From Fragilaria crotonensis (taxonomy: Eukaryota; Bacillariophyta; Fragilariophyceae; Fragilariales; Fragilariaceae), in contig JAKSYS010000192.1 in assembly GCA_022925895.1 (NCBI GenBank), positions 1 through 64,000 of the forward strand: a stretch of 64,000 nucleotides of DNA, read 5' to 3'. The position numbers and the translations under genes are program-made. Below the pieces are notes generated by a model. It did not search any database, was not told where the DNA came from, and saw only the letters and a list, made by a program, of their open reading frames with translations. Positions 1 through 11,084 of the stretch are shown here, in pieces (the stretch's first letter is position 1; each line of letters starts with the position of its first letter).

Positions 1-32
1 CCAGTGATGGTAGGAGCATACACAAACAAGAT

Positions 33-239
33 TCAATCAACCGTCTGTGTGGCATCGTAATGAACATGAGCATACCCTTCACCAGCAGCCTTTGTCACTG
101 TACCATCATAGCCAGTTATCTCGTATTTTGTGGTAGTGGTGAAATTGTGTAAAATCTCTTTAATGCCAGTGGCACTCACCGATGCCCCAGTATCCGCAAG
201 ATCCCGCTGCTGAATTGTCGTGACGAGAGTGTAATACAT
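33..239 (-). CDS. Retropepsin-like protease fragment of the same element
   Basis: The frame contains DTGASVSATG, the active-site signature of retroviral-type aspartic proteases, followed by a beta-rich stretch with a GYDG turn. The protease would cut the element's polyprotein. It follows the Gag frame on the minus strand, as expected for an LTR retrotransposon. Only the start of the domain is inside the window, so its full length and state cannot be judged. Confidence 0.7.
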   Translation of the reverse strand: MYYTLVTTIQQRDLADTGASVSATGIKEILHNFTTTTKYEITGYDGTVTKAAGEGYAHVHYDATQTVD

Positions 240-270
240 CCTGACCTATGCGTCTCCGAATCCAACCCTG

Positions 271-2130
271 CTACATCAAAAGACACTCATGACGTTCCTG
301 TCGTATATCTTCGATGAGAGGTAACTTTACTTGTACCGCTGCACAAATATCATCAAATTCCAGGTACTCGTCTGACGGATGCGTTGCATGTACATGGAAA
401 ATGTTCCCATCGTATTCCGGCTCCTCTCTTGTATAACTGCATAAGGAGTCTGTTAGATGCTCAATCAACCCATTAAGTTCATCCGTTTCTTGTGTACCTA
501 AATGACCATACACAGCATGGACAAGCATCTCATTCATGGTTTGGCGATTTGCTGGGTGTTGCTTTTCTTTATACCGCTGCATCGTTGTTTGAGCCATCCC
601 TGAGTTTTCTTTAATATAGTTGAGGCATGCCGCAACTTTGGGCAGCACTCTACAATCGCCCACCTCGTGTCCATATGTATAGCAAGCTGCACATTGAGTA
701 TCTTTTGGTTGCCGAGGAAACCGGGTCCCACCACGTTGCTGTATCGTGCCTCGGCGCTGCGGGGTTGTGCGTTCTGTCTGAACCGGACTACTATGCTGTT
801 CCCCTGGCACCATCGGCGATGCCCGAGTAACGTATAGACGGGCTGGCATCGGCTGCCGTGTCCCCATTGCGGGATTCTGTACTGTTACTGCCGGATGTGA
901 AGCTAGCAGTATGGGCAAGTTAGCAAGATGAAACCTGGTGGGGAATGGTCCTGTTTTGGAGTATTGATCCAGGTCATGAATTAACTGCGCTGCCGCCGAG
1001 GTAAACACTGCTACTTGACGCATGCCCTGCAAGAACATCAAAGCTTGTTCCCGTGGTGTATACATGCGTTCAAACTTCTCCTGATATTGAAAGAATTCAT
1101 CCAACTGTGAGGCATACTCGTACGGGTGTGCAGTTGAGTCCACCGGAGGCGGTGTGCTGAGTTGGCTGATGTCCTTTGCATCTGTCATCAAAGTGGCGGC
1201 CAATAATCCCTTGAGCATTGTGTATCCATCTCGTGTGCGGCTATACATGCTGAGCAACCCTTCAAACCGTTGATCCGATGAGTCCAACACCTGATCTTCC
1301 TCCAAACGAGCATAAATGGCTGTAGTGTACTTTGTATACAACTGAGACGATGGATCCAATGTATCCGGATAGAGTGTTGTATCAGGATCATCTAGATGAA
1401 CAATCCGTAGTTGGTCAAATGCCTTGATTGGCACCCGGTATTGATGGAGGAAGTCCGCAAATGCATTGTAGAACTTGATTACTGCCTTCCTATCACTGGA
1501 TCGCAACATGGTGGGTGTATGTGTGTTTCTGAGCTTGAACAAGTAGTGGTCGGCTGCTTCCTGGTCCGCCAACTGTGGTGTTGGTGATCCTCTGGGCTGT
1601 CTCGCCTGCTCCGTAGGAGTTGGAGCTAAGTCAATATTACCCCATCTTTTACTGTAAGTAACAGGTGAAGGCACATCTGTGCGAGACAATGGTGGACTCT
1701 TATTCTGTGCTGGGGCAGGATTAGGTGGTAATGGGATCTGCGGCAGTTCCTCCTCCTCAATAGGGACACCACCTCTGTCTTCCAAGATACCATCCTGTAG
1801 GCGCCCAAGTACCTCCTGACGTATACGCTCAGCTTCACCCGTAAAGTTATCCAGTTGCTCGGCCATGTCGGCTGTACGTTGGTCACAGAAATCCTGGATA
1901 CTGTTCTTGTGTTCCACTACTTGCTTGGCTGTCACCCGATGGAAATGAGCGAGGGCATCCTCCATAGCAATCTGAACCTCCTGCTGTGTGCGTTCCATCC
2001 GGAGTCGATGTCTCTCCATTGCCGCATTCTCCAATGCACGTGAATGTTCATTCATAGTGTCCACTGCCGTTTCCATAAGAACAGCATATCGATTTGATGG
2101 GGTTGTCGATGATATGGATTGCCTGTCCAT
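271..2130 (-). CDS. gag: Gag-like polyprotein of an LTR retrotransposon
   Basis: This is a 619-residue open frame. The N-terminal part (about residues 20-120) is helical and charged and may form a coiled coil. It is followed by a Pro-rich linker, a helical block with the features of a capsid domain (about residues 190-410), and one zinc knuckle near residue 480 of the form C-x2-C-x4-H-x4-C (CAACYTYGHEVGDC). The knuckle would bind the element's RNA during particle assembly. The retropepsin fragment lies directly downstream on the same strand. Assignment as Gag rests on the knuckle, the position before a protease and the overall composition; no host function is implied. It is treated as part of the retroelement fossil. 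Confidence 0.75.
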   Translation of the reverse strand: MDRQSISSTTPSNRYAVLMETAVDTMNEHSRALENAAMERHRLRMERTQQEVQIAMEDALAHFHRVTAKQVVEHKNSIQDFCDQRTADMAEQLDNFTGEAERIRQEVLGRLQDGILEDRGGVPIEEEELPQIPLPPNPAPAQNKSPPLSRTDVPSPVTYSKRWGNIDLAPTPTEQARQPRGSPTPQLADQEAADHYLFKLRNTHTPTMLRSSDRKAVIKFYNAFADFLHQYRVPIKAFDQLRIVHLDDPDTTLYPDTLDPSSQLYTKYTTAIYARLEEDQVLDSSDQRFEGLLSMYSRTRDGYTMLKGLLAATLMTDAKDISQLSTPPPVDSTAHPYEYASQLDEFFQYQEKFERMYTPREQALMFLQGMRQVAVFTSAAAQLIHDLDQYSKTGPFPTRFHLANLPILLASHPAVTVQNPAMGTRQPMPARLYVTRASPMVPGEQHSSPVQTERTTPQRRGTIQQRGGTRFPRQPKDTQCAACYTYGHEVGDCRVLPKVAACLNYIKENSGMAQTTMQRYKEKQHPANRQTMNEMLVHAVYGHLGTQETDELNGLIEHLTDSLCSYTREEPEYDGNIFHVHATHPSDEYLEFDDICAAVQVKLPLIEDIRQERHECLLM

Positions 2131-3260
2131 CGGATGAGTGCGTTGCTGTGCCGGGAAGCAAAGCGCTGTCCTGCAACTGGGATGAAACCATCATTATCTG
2201 CCTGAGGTGTGGCTGTTTGATGGTGGCGGCGTGTTCTGGCAGGGGATGGGCGTATCACCCGGCAATGTGGGGGCTTTTCCCCCGGCGTTTGTCCTGACTG
2301 TTTCTTAGGCTCCGACGTTGGCGCCTCTGGCGTTGTCAAATCAATTGTGATGGGTCGTAATGTGGCTGGAGAGTGCTCCTCATACCAGTCGGAGTGAGCT
2401 TGGAGCTCCTGCACCATCTCCTGCAATCGAAATGAAAGAGGGCCGATGTCGTACGTCCTGTATAAGGATTGTACTTCTGTACCGGAGATGTCAACCAGGC
2501 TGATGAAGGGGACTCTCCCGGTGGTGGTGCCACAGCTGTTGCCGCAGAGATAAGTGGGGGCTATATTCCGTATCGGGTATATCTGTGTCCTCTGGATCCG
2601 TCCCTGGGGGCCAGCTACCTTATCCCATCCTCGTCGGATTCTTCATCCTCCGCAGCAACATTCGCACCTTGTCCTGATATCTCCTCGTCAGAGTCCTCCA
2701 CATTTTCTGCCTGCTCCATCGTACTGGTGTCGGTATCTTCCTTCCTATTCTCCTCCTCCGCATCTTCATGCATCCCTGGTTTAGCTCCTGTCCTATCATC
2801 TCGGAACTGTTGGTCTTGCCAAGCAGTGAGACCTGTCAGAGTGAAATCATTCCAGTACATCAAGTTCTGGTTGCGGGGTCATACTTCAAGAATGGGGCCT
2901 CCAGTTCTGCCATCCTAGCCCGGACCTTGCGTAGTACTGGCACCAAATGAAGTTGGGTTTTAACTATCTCGGCTTCACGAAACAAATACTTGTACAGTGC
3001 CACATTATCCACCTCGTCTGTCTCTTGAAGGTGTTTAACCATTGCCTGCATCATCCGCTTCTCATCGTTGTTTCCCGTAGGAGTTTTCCACCTTGGGAGG
3101 TTCAGACCTTGTTTAGCCACAATCCGGGCACTAGTACGTGTGGCCCGGGGCTGCACAACACCTATCTTTGATTTGTCCATACCCGCCGCAAGCTTCATCT
3201 TTCCAAACACGGGCTCTGTCTTGTCTTGCACCTCTGAGAAGATATAATCCACGTGCAACC

Positions 3261-4150
3261 TCGTGTTTACGTACGTGTGTTTTTCTGAATACCACGTGCC
3301 ACAGCAAATTCACGTAGGTCGTTTGTCGAAATTCAACAATGACCCCTCAAATCCCGATCCACCTCGTTGCAGCCAAATCAGGAGCGATTCGCCGTAACTT
3401 TGCAATCAGTGATGAGACGTTAAGACCCCTCACCGCACTAATGTGTTGAAGAAACAATCGTTGGGCTCAATAACCTGTAAGGCTCTGATGAACGCTACCG
3501 TGTTGTACACAATATCGTTGCTAGTATTGTGATTACAGTACCGTCATCTACTGTATCGTCCCTCTCAGACATCCGTTACTTTAAGCTATGACGAGTTCAG
3601 GTACAGTAGGCATAATATAGATAGCTGCATTGCTGTTTAACACCACCATTTACTACCTTTGCTTTTGTTGAAGTAAGCAATGATGCCGATGGCAATGCGG
3701 CAATATTCATTCAGTTTATCAGACCCATACGCCACACCAGTGGCTGAGAGCAATATTGGCGAAGAGCACGAAAGAGGCCATGTCGCATCGTCATGGTGAA
3801 TCATTGTGTGTACATATGCTGTAATCGGATATTGTTGACGACAGTCAAAAACGCGCTCCAATAAGCTTTAAACAACAGTAGTACATGAGGGCATCCTTTG
3901 CATTCTTGATATGGCGCAACAAAGTAAAGCAAGACTGAGCATCCTGCTGGCTATCAGCAACCTGTGAAGCCCCTCACATTGTGATGCACATGGGAATCCA
4001 CTGACATGAATATGGCACTTGCATACTGACATCAACAGAAAACGGCTGATGTCATGAGATTAACCCCCAGATGCCGGAATTTGTGGCCCGGAAGAGATGG
4101 ATGCTCAAGGAGGAATGGTGGTGCTGTGCTCCAGTTTATTAGATTTGAAA
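3261..4150. other. Spacer or decayed repeat sequence without a recognisable gene
   Basis: The only open frames are short, such as 3637-3861 on the minus strand, and have no recognisable domain. The stretch lies between two retroelement remnants and is probably old repeat DNA. The part from about 3,880 to 4,140 leads into the copia-like fossil, but I cannot assign it with confidence. Confidence 0.4.
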
Positions 4151-4323
4151 CAAAAACAATAGAGGAGAACAAATCATAGAAGCTGGAATCGGTCAGTTTG
4201 AAGATTTCCGCTACCTTGTTGAAAAGGATATCAGGGACATGGCTGATGAGTTTGGTAAGAGGACCATTGCCAATGGATGAAGTGCATTTTTACTTGGGCT
4301 TACCAAGAAGTTGACCGGTGTTA

Positions 4324-4340
4324 TGCATTGGGTCCAAGAC
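4324..4340 (+). repeat. Target-site duplication of the LINE, left copy
   Basis: TGCATTGGGTCCAAGAC, identical to the copy at 6668-6684. It lies inside copia-like Gag sequence, and the Gag reading resumes after the right copy. Confidence 0.9.
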
Positions 4341-6665
4341 GGTCCTCTTGAACTGGGCGGTCTTGGTCTATACGACTTACGTACAGAGTTTGGCATTGAG
4401 ACTCTGAAATTTCTCCGAAATGCTCGTCTATATAGCGATTCGGAGGCGAGGAACCTAATCCGACTAAATTTGGATTATTCGCAAAGCGAGGCAGGGGTAG
4501 GCTTTTATCTCATGGAAAAGCCCTCTCACCATATCCCGTATCTCACGCCTTCTTGGTTTCTTTCTGTACGGCAGTTTTTGGGAAACAACAACATGCATCT
4601 CCAGGTATCGGATCTTTACATAGACAAACTCAAGAGTACAACAGAAGAATATATCATGCAGCCGCAGCACCTACAGCGGTATACACCAATACAGCAAAGA
4701 GATTTGAATTTGGTAAGAATTAAGCTGCAGGTTTCGACTTTGGCTGACATTAGTGATCCCGAACGCTTGCAGTGCATACGTCTCAGTTATCTTGACGCCG
4801 ACCGGCCAACAGATTTCATACCCTCGACGGCGTGGCCTCGCCAAGCCTCCCCAACAGAAATGCAACGAAGGCTGTGGAAAAGATTTATCAGATCGTCGTA
4901 CTTGCGGTATACTCCGTACTGGAAGATCCCTCCGATGTCCCATATGTCTGCCAATTCTGCGGCACCGCAGCGGCCACCTGCTTGTTCGGATATACATTTG
5001 CACATTCTTTCCTTGACCTCTAAGACAGAAGGTAGGTTACTGGATGGGTTTAAACAACAGGCATCAGATCTCCAGGTATGGCAAGCTTTCCGGTCTAAGC
5101 GGCGGTTACATCTGGCCTCAGCAGATGGTGGTCTCAGTACTACAAGTGCAACGCATGGATGGATTCTCAGTATGGGCAAACAGGTTCTATTTACCTGTTC
5201 TGGGCCAGTAGACGGGCCATTGGACACAAATTCTTCTACTCGCAGTGAACTGGGCGGATGTGCATCTGCACTGCTGCTATTATTGCTCCTAACGGATTTC
5301 TGGGGCCTAGTAAGGCATTGATGCTCTTTCAACTGGTATACAGGTAGCAAATCCGCCATCAGTCGTTTCCAGAAATTTTGTGGCCGCAGCAGATCGTTGC
5401 GTATGCCGTCGGATGCTGATCTACTGTCCATTATTTCTTGTTCTCTTCAAAAAATCAAACGATCTTTTCGCCCCGTCTGGGTCAAAGCACATCAAGACAA
5501 TCGGAGTTTGTATGACTGCCTACCGTTAGCAGCCCGGTTAAATATTGATTTCTTGGCCACTCAATATCGCGACCATGGTCGTCTTCATTGCAAGTCATCA
5601 GTCGATCATAGGCCTGGCAATGGGTGTACAATGTTTATCAATGGATCGCCAATTACAGGGAACTACGACGACTGTATTCATTTCCACGTTAACGGCTATC
5701 ATCAACGTTTGGAAATACAGCACATGGAGAAATGGACAAATAACACTTGGCACCGTGTTGATTTCCACACTTTTGGTAACCACTTCTGCAGGCTGAGCAC
5801 CTCACGCCATACTCAACATTTCAAATTTATTCATGAAGTTCTTCCGCTTGGTACTCAACGGTTTCGGGAGTCCGCTATCAAGGATGATGCTATCAAACGA
5901 TGCCCGTGTTGTAAGACGGCTGAAGAGACCCATGTCCACTTCCTTCGATGCACCTCAAACCCAGTTTTCGAATCAAGTCTTTCTTTGCTTACATCGGACA
6001 GCATCCTAACTCACGATATTCATCCCCTTCGGTACCTAATATCTGCCGGCATTCATCATGTCCTTACCTCAGATGCAAATTTTTCCCCAGTAACCCACCA
6101 GTATCCAGCTCACTTTCATTCTCTGATTGAATCCGCCTTGTCCTCGCAACAGGACATTCGCTGGAATTCGGCTATCAAGGGTTACTTCTCTCGCGATTGG
6201 GCGGATATGGTACAGTTAGAGATGCATGCCAATATTCGTGATTCGAGAAAAGGTGCACGACATCGGATGAAGCAGATCATTTCGGCACTCTGTGCTCATG
6301 TTCGGCGACTATGGTTAGCTCAAAATGGATGCCTACACAACGCCACCGACGCTGAAACTCAGTCCCATTCTACTCAGGCCATTGAAATTCAATACTATCA
6401 CTCGCGCCCACAGCACTTGCTCCGACAGGGCGACCAGCTCTATTGCCAGCGGCCGTTGTCGAAGCTTCTCTCCGGTCCACCTTCTCCCCGTCGACGCTGG
6501 CTACGCAAGGTAAAGCAATCTTCTGCAGAACTCACAAAAGACGGCACAGGCAATCAATCGTTGATTACATTTTTTTCGGCCATGTTAGCCGCTGGGACGG
6601 GGTACGACGCAGTTGCGGCCTACCGGCCGTATCACGGTGACAACCCGATAATTAGTTCACGTTTT
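4341..6665 (+). pseudogene. LINE ORF2 C-terminal part: RNase H plus zf-RVT, with one internal stop
   Basis: One reading frame runs through the whole LINE except for a TGA at 5319-5321. RNase H features are the ADGG aspartate near 5,130, the glutamate in RSELGG near 5,250, and the C-terminal WVKAHQDN and ARLNID region near 5,480-5,560. At the third acidic position the sequence reads WYTGSKSAIS (about 5,337-5,366), with Gly where family members usually have Asp, so this RNase H is probably dead. The zf-RVT part has CPCC, then HVHFLRC, near 5,910-5,960. The frame has no stop of its own before the 3' junction and runs into flanking DNA, ending at 6713. The open frame begins at 4311, inside the older copia-like element. 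Confidence 0.85.
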
Positions 6666-6667
6666 TT
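4341..6667 (+). mobile_element. 5'-truncated non-LTR retrotransposon (LINE) with RNase H and zf-RVT domains
   Basis: The element starts abruptly in the reverse-transcriptase thumb region (GPLELGGLGLYDL) and so lacks the RT catalytic core, which is typical 5' truncation. It then encodes an RNase H domain and a C-terminal zinc-binding zf-RVT domain. It ends with a run of seven T bases just before the right copy of a 17-base direct repeat. The exact repeat TGCATTGGGTCCAAGAC at 4324-4340 and 6668-6684 is the target-site duplication. The interrupted copia-like Gag sequence reads up to the left copy and resumes at the right copy. The insertion is in the same orientation as the older host element. 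Confidence 0.88.
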
Positions 6668-6684
6668 TGCATTGGGTCCAAGAC
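6668..6684 (+). repeat. Target-site duplication of the LINE, right copy
   Basis: Exact 17-base copy of 4324-4340, directly after the seven-T run that ends the LINE. Confidence 0.9.
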
Positions 6685-8049
6685 TATGTGTCAAATTATA
6701 TGAACTTCAATGAAGCGGTACTCTATCAAGCATTGAGTTTGGCACAAGTCTGTAGATCAGATATTGATCTCATTTATACGCCCTTATGGCAGCGGACCCT
6801 GGCAAGATCAAGGACAATCGTTAATGGCCGGTGAGGTGGGAAAGTCCTTTTCGAACAATATCTTTGTATCGCAAGTGTCAACGGATTCCCACTTTCATGC
6901 ATGGTCCATTAGATTGAGGAACCAGCAGGTGGGACCAACTACATGACATTCAATGAGAGGATGACTAGTTGGGCCCCGCTTGCTGGCCAATACTTTGTGG
7001 CCAATGCTTGGAGTTGTTGATTGGATATCAAGGTGAGAACACCGAGACATGGATTCGCACCATTGCTACTATGTACCAAGACAGACGATGCAAGGATATG
7101 ATAGCATTGCTTGCATTGTCATTATGCAGGACAAGGGAATTCTACGAGGCATATGCTGATGCCAAGAAGATTCAAAACAGAGAGCGCGTTTCCCTTCATC
7201 AAATTCCTTGATTTGTTACAGTATATGTTCACCATTCTTGAGGAGAAGATTTAGCCATTGACCGAACAAGCCAAGGTGGATGAGTTGCTAACCAACCATG
7301 TTCAACACACATTGTTGGCGGGGGTAGTAGTTGCCCAATTAAGGTATCAGTTGAACACTGTTGGGATTACATTCTTTACCATTGCTGCTAGCCACCTGAA
7401 GTCTGAAATTTTGTAGACGCCTGATTATCAAATGTTACGCAAGATCAGCTCTGTCAGCACCCCTGCTGGTAGGGAAGGCCACAGAGGCAGACAAGGATCT
7501 GACAGAAGTGGATGCGGCGGTGGTCGTGGTCGCAGCGGGAGAGGCGGCCGGACGAGGAAACAGCAACGGAGCGACAGGATGATGATATTACTCACCAGAA
7601 GACAGGCAGAAGTTGTCCTACCACAAGAGTGAAAAGATGCGAAAAGATTGCGATAAAAAAGGCAAACAAGGAGAAACAAAGCAAACGATTTCATCTTTTC
7701 CCAAGCTGACGACCAAGGAAATAACGACTGCAATCATCAGGTCGCTTCAGAAGGCGATGCTAGGCAACAAAGAAACGGAGGAAACACCAAAGACAAACAA
7801 CTCGGCCGGCAATTCCATTAGCGGTCGCGAGAGCGCACAATGAGCGAAGGTTGATTGACTCACGGCAACATGCTGTATGCAGTCAATCGATGCCTATCAC
7901 ACCACTTATTGATGGAATCTATCAGTATCTGTTCATCGTACTCTGTCCTCCGTTGCACACCACGAAACTCACACGGCGGCGCGTTGCGAACTTGACCCAC
8001 ATACTGACACTTGTGGACTTGTTGCCAACGTAGCGCACACCTCTCCATT

Positions 8050-8595
8050 TCACAGGACACGTATGCAATGTGACGCCGTATAATGCCGAGGACGCTTACA
8101 GTCCCAAGCATGATACACCAATCGTATCAGCAGCGACATCGTACACGGATCAGCCAAGAAACAGGTCAGACATACATCCTGATTGTCAATGAAGGCCGTT
8201 GGTTTGGCAACAAGCTTATGAACACCCTCATCAACCCGAACCAACTCCGTTATGGCGGCACAGTCTAGTACTTTCACAGGTGGGAGGAGAGTAAATTCTG
8301 TCACCACCTGTGCCAAAACACCATCAAAGAATGATGAAGCCTGAGGCACAAAATGGTGAGGCAAAAACCCAACGCAACAATGGTCAATGCCGGCAGTAAT
8401 GTGAAATGCAGTGATAGCAGTTTCTTCCTTCCCAATATTGTTCATTACCTGCAGTTTCCTTGTCCTAACATTGACATCCTTTCCAATCACTGATCCACGA
8501 ATGTCGTGTTTGTAGCATGATCTACTGTTAGTGCCAGATTCGATTCCAACAATCGCCACAGTCATTCCAGAAGCGTGGTGGCTGCCAATGTCCAT
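8050..8595 (-). CDS. Small protein of a diatom repeat-associated family, reading into antisense copia sequence
   Basis: This is a 181-residue frame. The first ~105 residues contain KEETAITAFHITAGIDHC followed by VGFLPHHFV and FFDGVLAQV. This pattern resembles a family I recall as widespread and multicopy in diatom genomes (consensus-like KEETAI..., DGID.CRVGFLPRH, YDG.LAQVT). Its function is unknown to me. The remaining ~75 residues are the exact antisense of the copia Pol-start region on the plus strand, so they are probably not part of the original protein. I infer a repeat-borne gene whose 3' end has been replaced by the neighbouring fossil. Start ATG at 8595. Confidence 0.45.
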   Translation of the reverse strand: MDIGSHHASGMTVAIVGIESGTNSRSCYKHDIRGSVIGKDVNVRTRKLQVMNNIGKEETAITAFHITAGIDHCCVGFLPHHFVPQASSFFDGVLAQVVTEFTLLPPVKVLDCAAITELVRVDEGVHKLVAKPTAFIDNQDVCLTCFLADPCTMSLLIRLVYHAWDCKRPRHYTASHCIRVL

Positions 8596-8599
8596 GATG

Positions 8600-9176
8600 T
8601 ATTATTAAGCTGGGATGCGATTATATTGTTTGGCTGAAGTTTAATAACTGCAACTTCACTGTTTTTACGGTGTACTCCGGAGTACATCAGATTCCCTCAA
8701 AATTCCGTAGAAAAACTTCTACATGGCCAGAGTTTAAACTACCGTACATACGCAATTTACGGTAGTAGGGGACATGCACGGGCTCCTGTTGGATGTTGGA
8801 TGTTGGATGTACCAGGTACTGTATGTCATATGGAGCATATGCATCCGACGTTCCTTGGTACAGTAGTGATACGAGGTACTCTACCGGTAGAGTTGTTATT
8901 TAGAGTACTGGTTGCATGCATGAATACCAGGATCAAGGATACATACACAATGCACGTACCAGTCGTATGTATCACATATGTCATGCATGCATACATACAT
9001 TAGCAACAGTCAAAACGCATTCGTTTGCAGTCGTGTGTGTGTGAATCCTACGTGTTTTGGTACTCTGAGTTCTGAGTAGTAATCCAGTGTTGAAACTAGT
9101 AGGAGAAGTGAGTAGAGCTCCTCGAAGGCGAACTCACAAAACCATAAGATTGTTTGAGTGTTCAACATAGCGTCTC
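8600..9176. other. Spacer upstream of the first LRR gene, with one dispersed-repeat end
   Basis: No gene is seen. It contains AGGGGACATGCACGGGCTCC at 8767-8786, closely matching both arms of the inverted repeat at 47,565-47,792. A triple GTTGGAT repeat follows at about 8,788-8,809, and then a GTAC/ATGCAT-rich tract (about 8,810-9,000). Confidence 0.5.
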
Positions 9177-10931
9177 ATGAAGAAAGCAAAACGACCCCCT
9201 TCATTCGACGCAAGCCCTGGAGCAGTTCCTATCCATGGATCACGCCCATCGCACGGTTTAGGCAGCCTCAGATCGCCCGCTGAACTGTTGCAAGAACCGT
9301 CCAGCCTTCATGAAGAAGAATGCAAAGAGGAAGTAGGAACGGATGTCAAGAGAAACGGATTCAGCAATCTCGCTGCAGTGAATAGCTCTGAAGCCCCAGA
9401 AGTTGGTGACGTGCAGGGTCAAGAAAACCTTCCTGTAGGAACACCTATTTATGCAGAACTCGATACGCCCTACACACCCCAGACCCAAGGAAGTTGCATG
9501 AACGACCATTGTGTCGAGCATTAATGGTCGGGGGGTGCTTGTGTGCTCTCCTTCTGGTTGTAGGAGTTGTGTTGCTCGTGGTGTTCGTCACTCTGCCTCG
9601 ATCTGCAGGAGAAACATCACCACCCACAATGCCACCCTCAACGACGACGCCAACCTTTTCGCCGGTCACACTCGGCCCTTCGCTTGTCCCAACCTCCTCG
9701 TTGACGCCAGAAGAAATCGCGTGCGAGTTTATTGGACACCCATCTATGGCTGACTGTCGAACTACACTTAGCTTCAACAGTTTTAACGGTGGCGACTCCA
9801 CAACCGGAACCATTATTCCGAGTGAGATTGGATTATTAACACAGCTGACCACACTGCTTCTTTTCAATAATGGACTGACGGGAACTATCCCATCATCAAT
9901 TTCCCAGTTGACGCTGCTGCAGTTTTTGGGATTCTCCAACAATAAGTTGAATGGAAGTATCCCGCCGTCAATTTCAAGCCTTTCAAACCTGGGAGTTTTG
10001 ACACTCGACAACAATGCTCTAACAGGTATCATCCCCCCTTCCATCGCGAATTTGGAACGGCTGTCATTACTGACCTTCACTAAGAATGAGCTGGAAGGCA
10101 GTATTCCATCCTCGTTTTCAAGATTGGCAGAATTGTCGATTTTGTCCTTCAGTTCAAATAACTTTGGCGGCAGCATTCCCGCTTCATTGGGGAGCTTGGT
10201 AAAGTTAACTATGCTGGACTTTTCCAATAATGATTTTACGGGGAAGCATTCCATCTTCTTTCGGAAGCTTGAGTCAGTTGGTTGCGTTGAAATTTGACAC
10301 GAATAACTTGTATGGGAGCATTCCGGCTTCGTTCGCAACACTGACCAAATTGACCCTGTTGTGGTTCGACACGAATCCTATCACAGGAACCATCCCGTTT
10401 TTTATTTCAACGATGACAGACCTTGTCACTTTGTCATTCAGAGACAATGCGCTCAGAGGGAGTGTCCCACCATTTCTTGCAACCTTGTCTAAATTAACCA
10501 ATTTATGGTTGGACCAGAACTCATTTACGGGAAGTTTACCGTCCTCAATGGCAAATATGACAAGCCTGGTCCTTTTGGATATGTCGCACAATCAACTGAA
10601 AGGGACTATTCCCGATTGGCTTTCAATGTTGACAGGACTCACCGCTTTGGATTTCTTTCAAAATGAATTGACTGGCACCATACCGTCGCTCATTTCGAAA
10701 TTGACAAATCTACGAGCTTTGGAATTTCACGACAACAACTTGATCGGAAGTATCCCATCTTCCATGTCAGCCTTGACACTTTTGACGTTGTTGTCGTTCT
10801 CTTCCAATGAATTGACGGGGACTATCCCGTCTTTGCTCTGCAACCAAGACATAAAGCTTTTTATTGATTGCGATGAAATTGAATGCTATTGCTGCTTTGA
10901 TCGTGAAACCGAGAACTCTTGTGGTGCTTAG
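9177..10931 (+). pseudogene. LRR membrane protein, copy 1, with two frame breaks
   Basis: Aligned with the intact copy at 17,630-19,393, this gene has the same parts in order: an acidic cytosolic N-terminus, a TM segment (near 9,530-9,600), a Pro/Ser/Thr-rich stalk, about 14 plant-type repeats (LTGTIPSS, LNGSIPPS) and a Cys-containing C-terminal cap. The N-terminal frame ends at 9524, and the frame carrying the TM segment has taken over by about 9,475-9,500. A second shift lies at 10,240-10,243, where GGGG replaces the GGG of the other copies. After it the frame is open to 10931. Both changes are small indels, one of them in a homopolymer, so sequencing error is possible. Taken as read, the full protein cannot be made. 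Start at 9177, matching MKK... of copy 2. Confidence 0.8.
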
Positions 10932-11084
10932 TTGGCGATAACGGCAAAGTCAGTACCACGGCTAGTGATGATGTGTGTCGAAATTCAGGATCGCCGTTAG
11001 GATGTACATGATAATTACTCTAAGATTTTACTTGTTATGAGGTAGTTGCTTTCGTTCACCTGAGCCCTTTCCGTTCTGCGTGGT
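10932..11084. other. LRR copy 1 downstream flank
   Basis: About 200 bases after the stop are recognisably similar to the DNA after LRR copy 2 (15,852-16,130). Both contain GCTTTCGTTCACCTGAG/GCATTCGTTCACCTGAA, ATGGTGTC(A/T)ATCTGATCAT and GGGTGGAAGTGTT. The flank was therefore duplicated together with the gene. Confidence 0.6.

Larger units (their letters stand above)
1..3260 (-). mobile_element. LTR retrotransposon, 5' (Gag/protease) part, running off the left edge
   Basis: The minus strand carries a long Gag-like frame (271-2130), a retropepsin-like fragment (33-239), and upstream frames at 2052-2426, 2615-2863 and 2860-3258 that look like the front part of the same element. The order Gag then protease on the minus strand places Pol beyond the left edge. 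The CCHC knuckle and the DTGA protease motif are seen directly. I infer a diatom copia-type element, but the integrase and reverse transcriptase that would settle the family lie outside the window. No LTR was recognised at the right end, so 3260 is only the limit of coding similarity. The long open Gag frame suggests it is not very old; the part upstream of it looks broken in a few places. Confidence 0.75.
4150..8275 (+). mobile_element. Copia-like retrotransposon fossil, split by a LINE insertion
   Basis: Gag-like sequence on the plus strand ends at 4340 (MHWVQD) and resumes at about 6668 (HWVQDYVSNYMNFNEAVLYQ). It continues through a helical Gag block (about 6,800-7,440), a Gly/Arg-rich basic tail (about 7,440-7,600) and a Pol-start region (about 7,840-8,270). 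The last part includes TGQTYILIVNEGRWFGNKL and LINPNQ, the style I know from diatom copia (CoDi) polyproteins. The element is clearly broken in many places (roughly ten or more) and lacks the rest of Pol and any recognisable LTR. It is older than the LINE inside it. The limits are approximate. Confidence 0.7.

Noticed and set aside
3637-3861. 74-residue minus-strand frame
   Set aside because: No recognisable motif and it lies between retroelement remains; not supportable as a gene.
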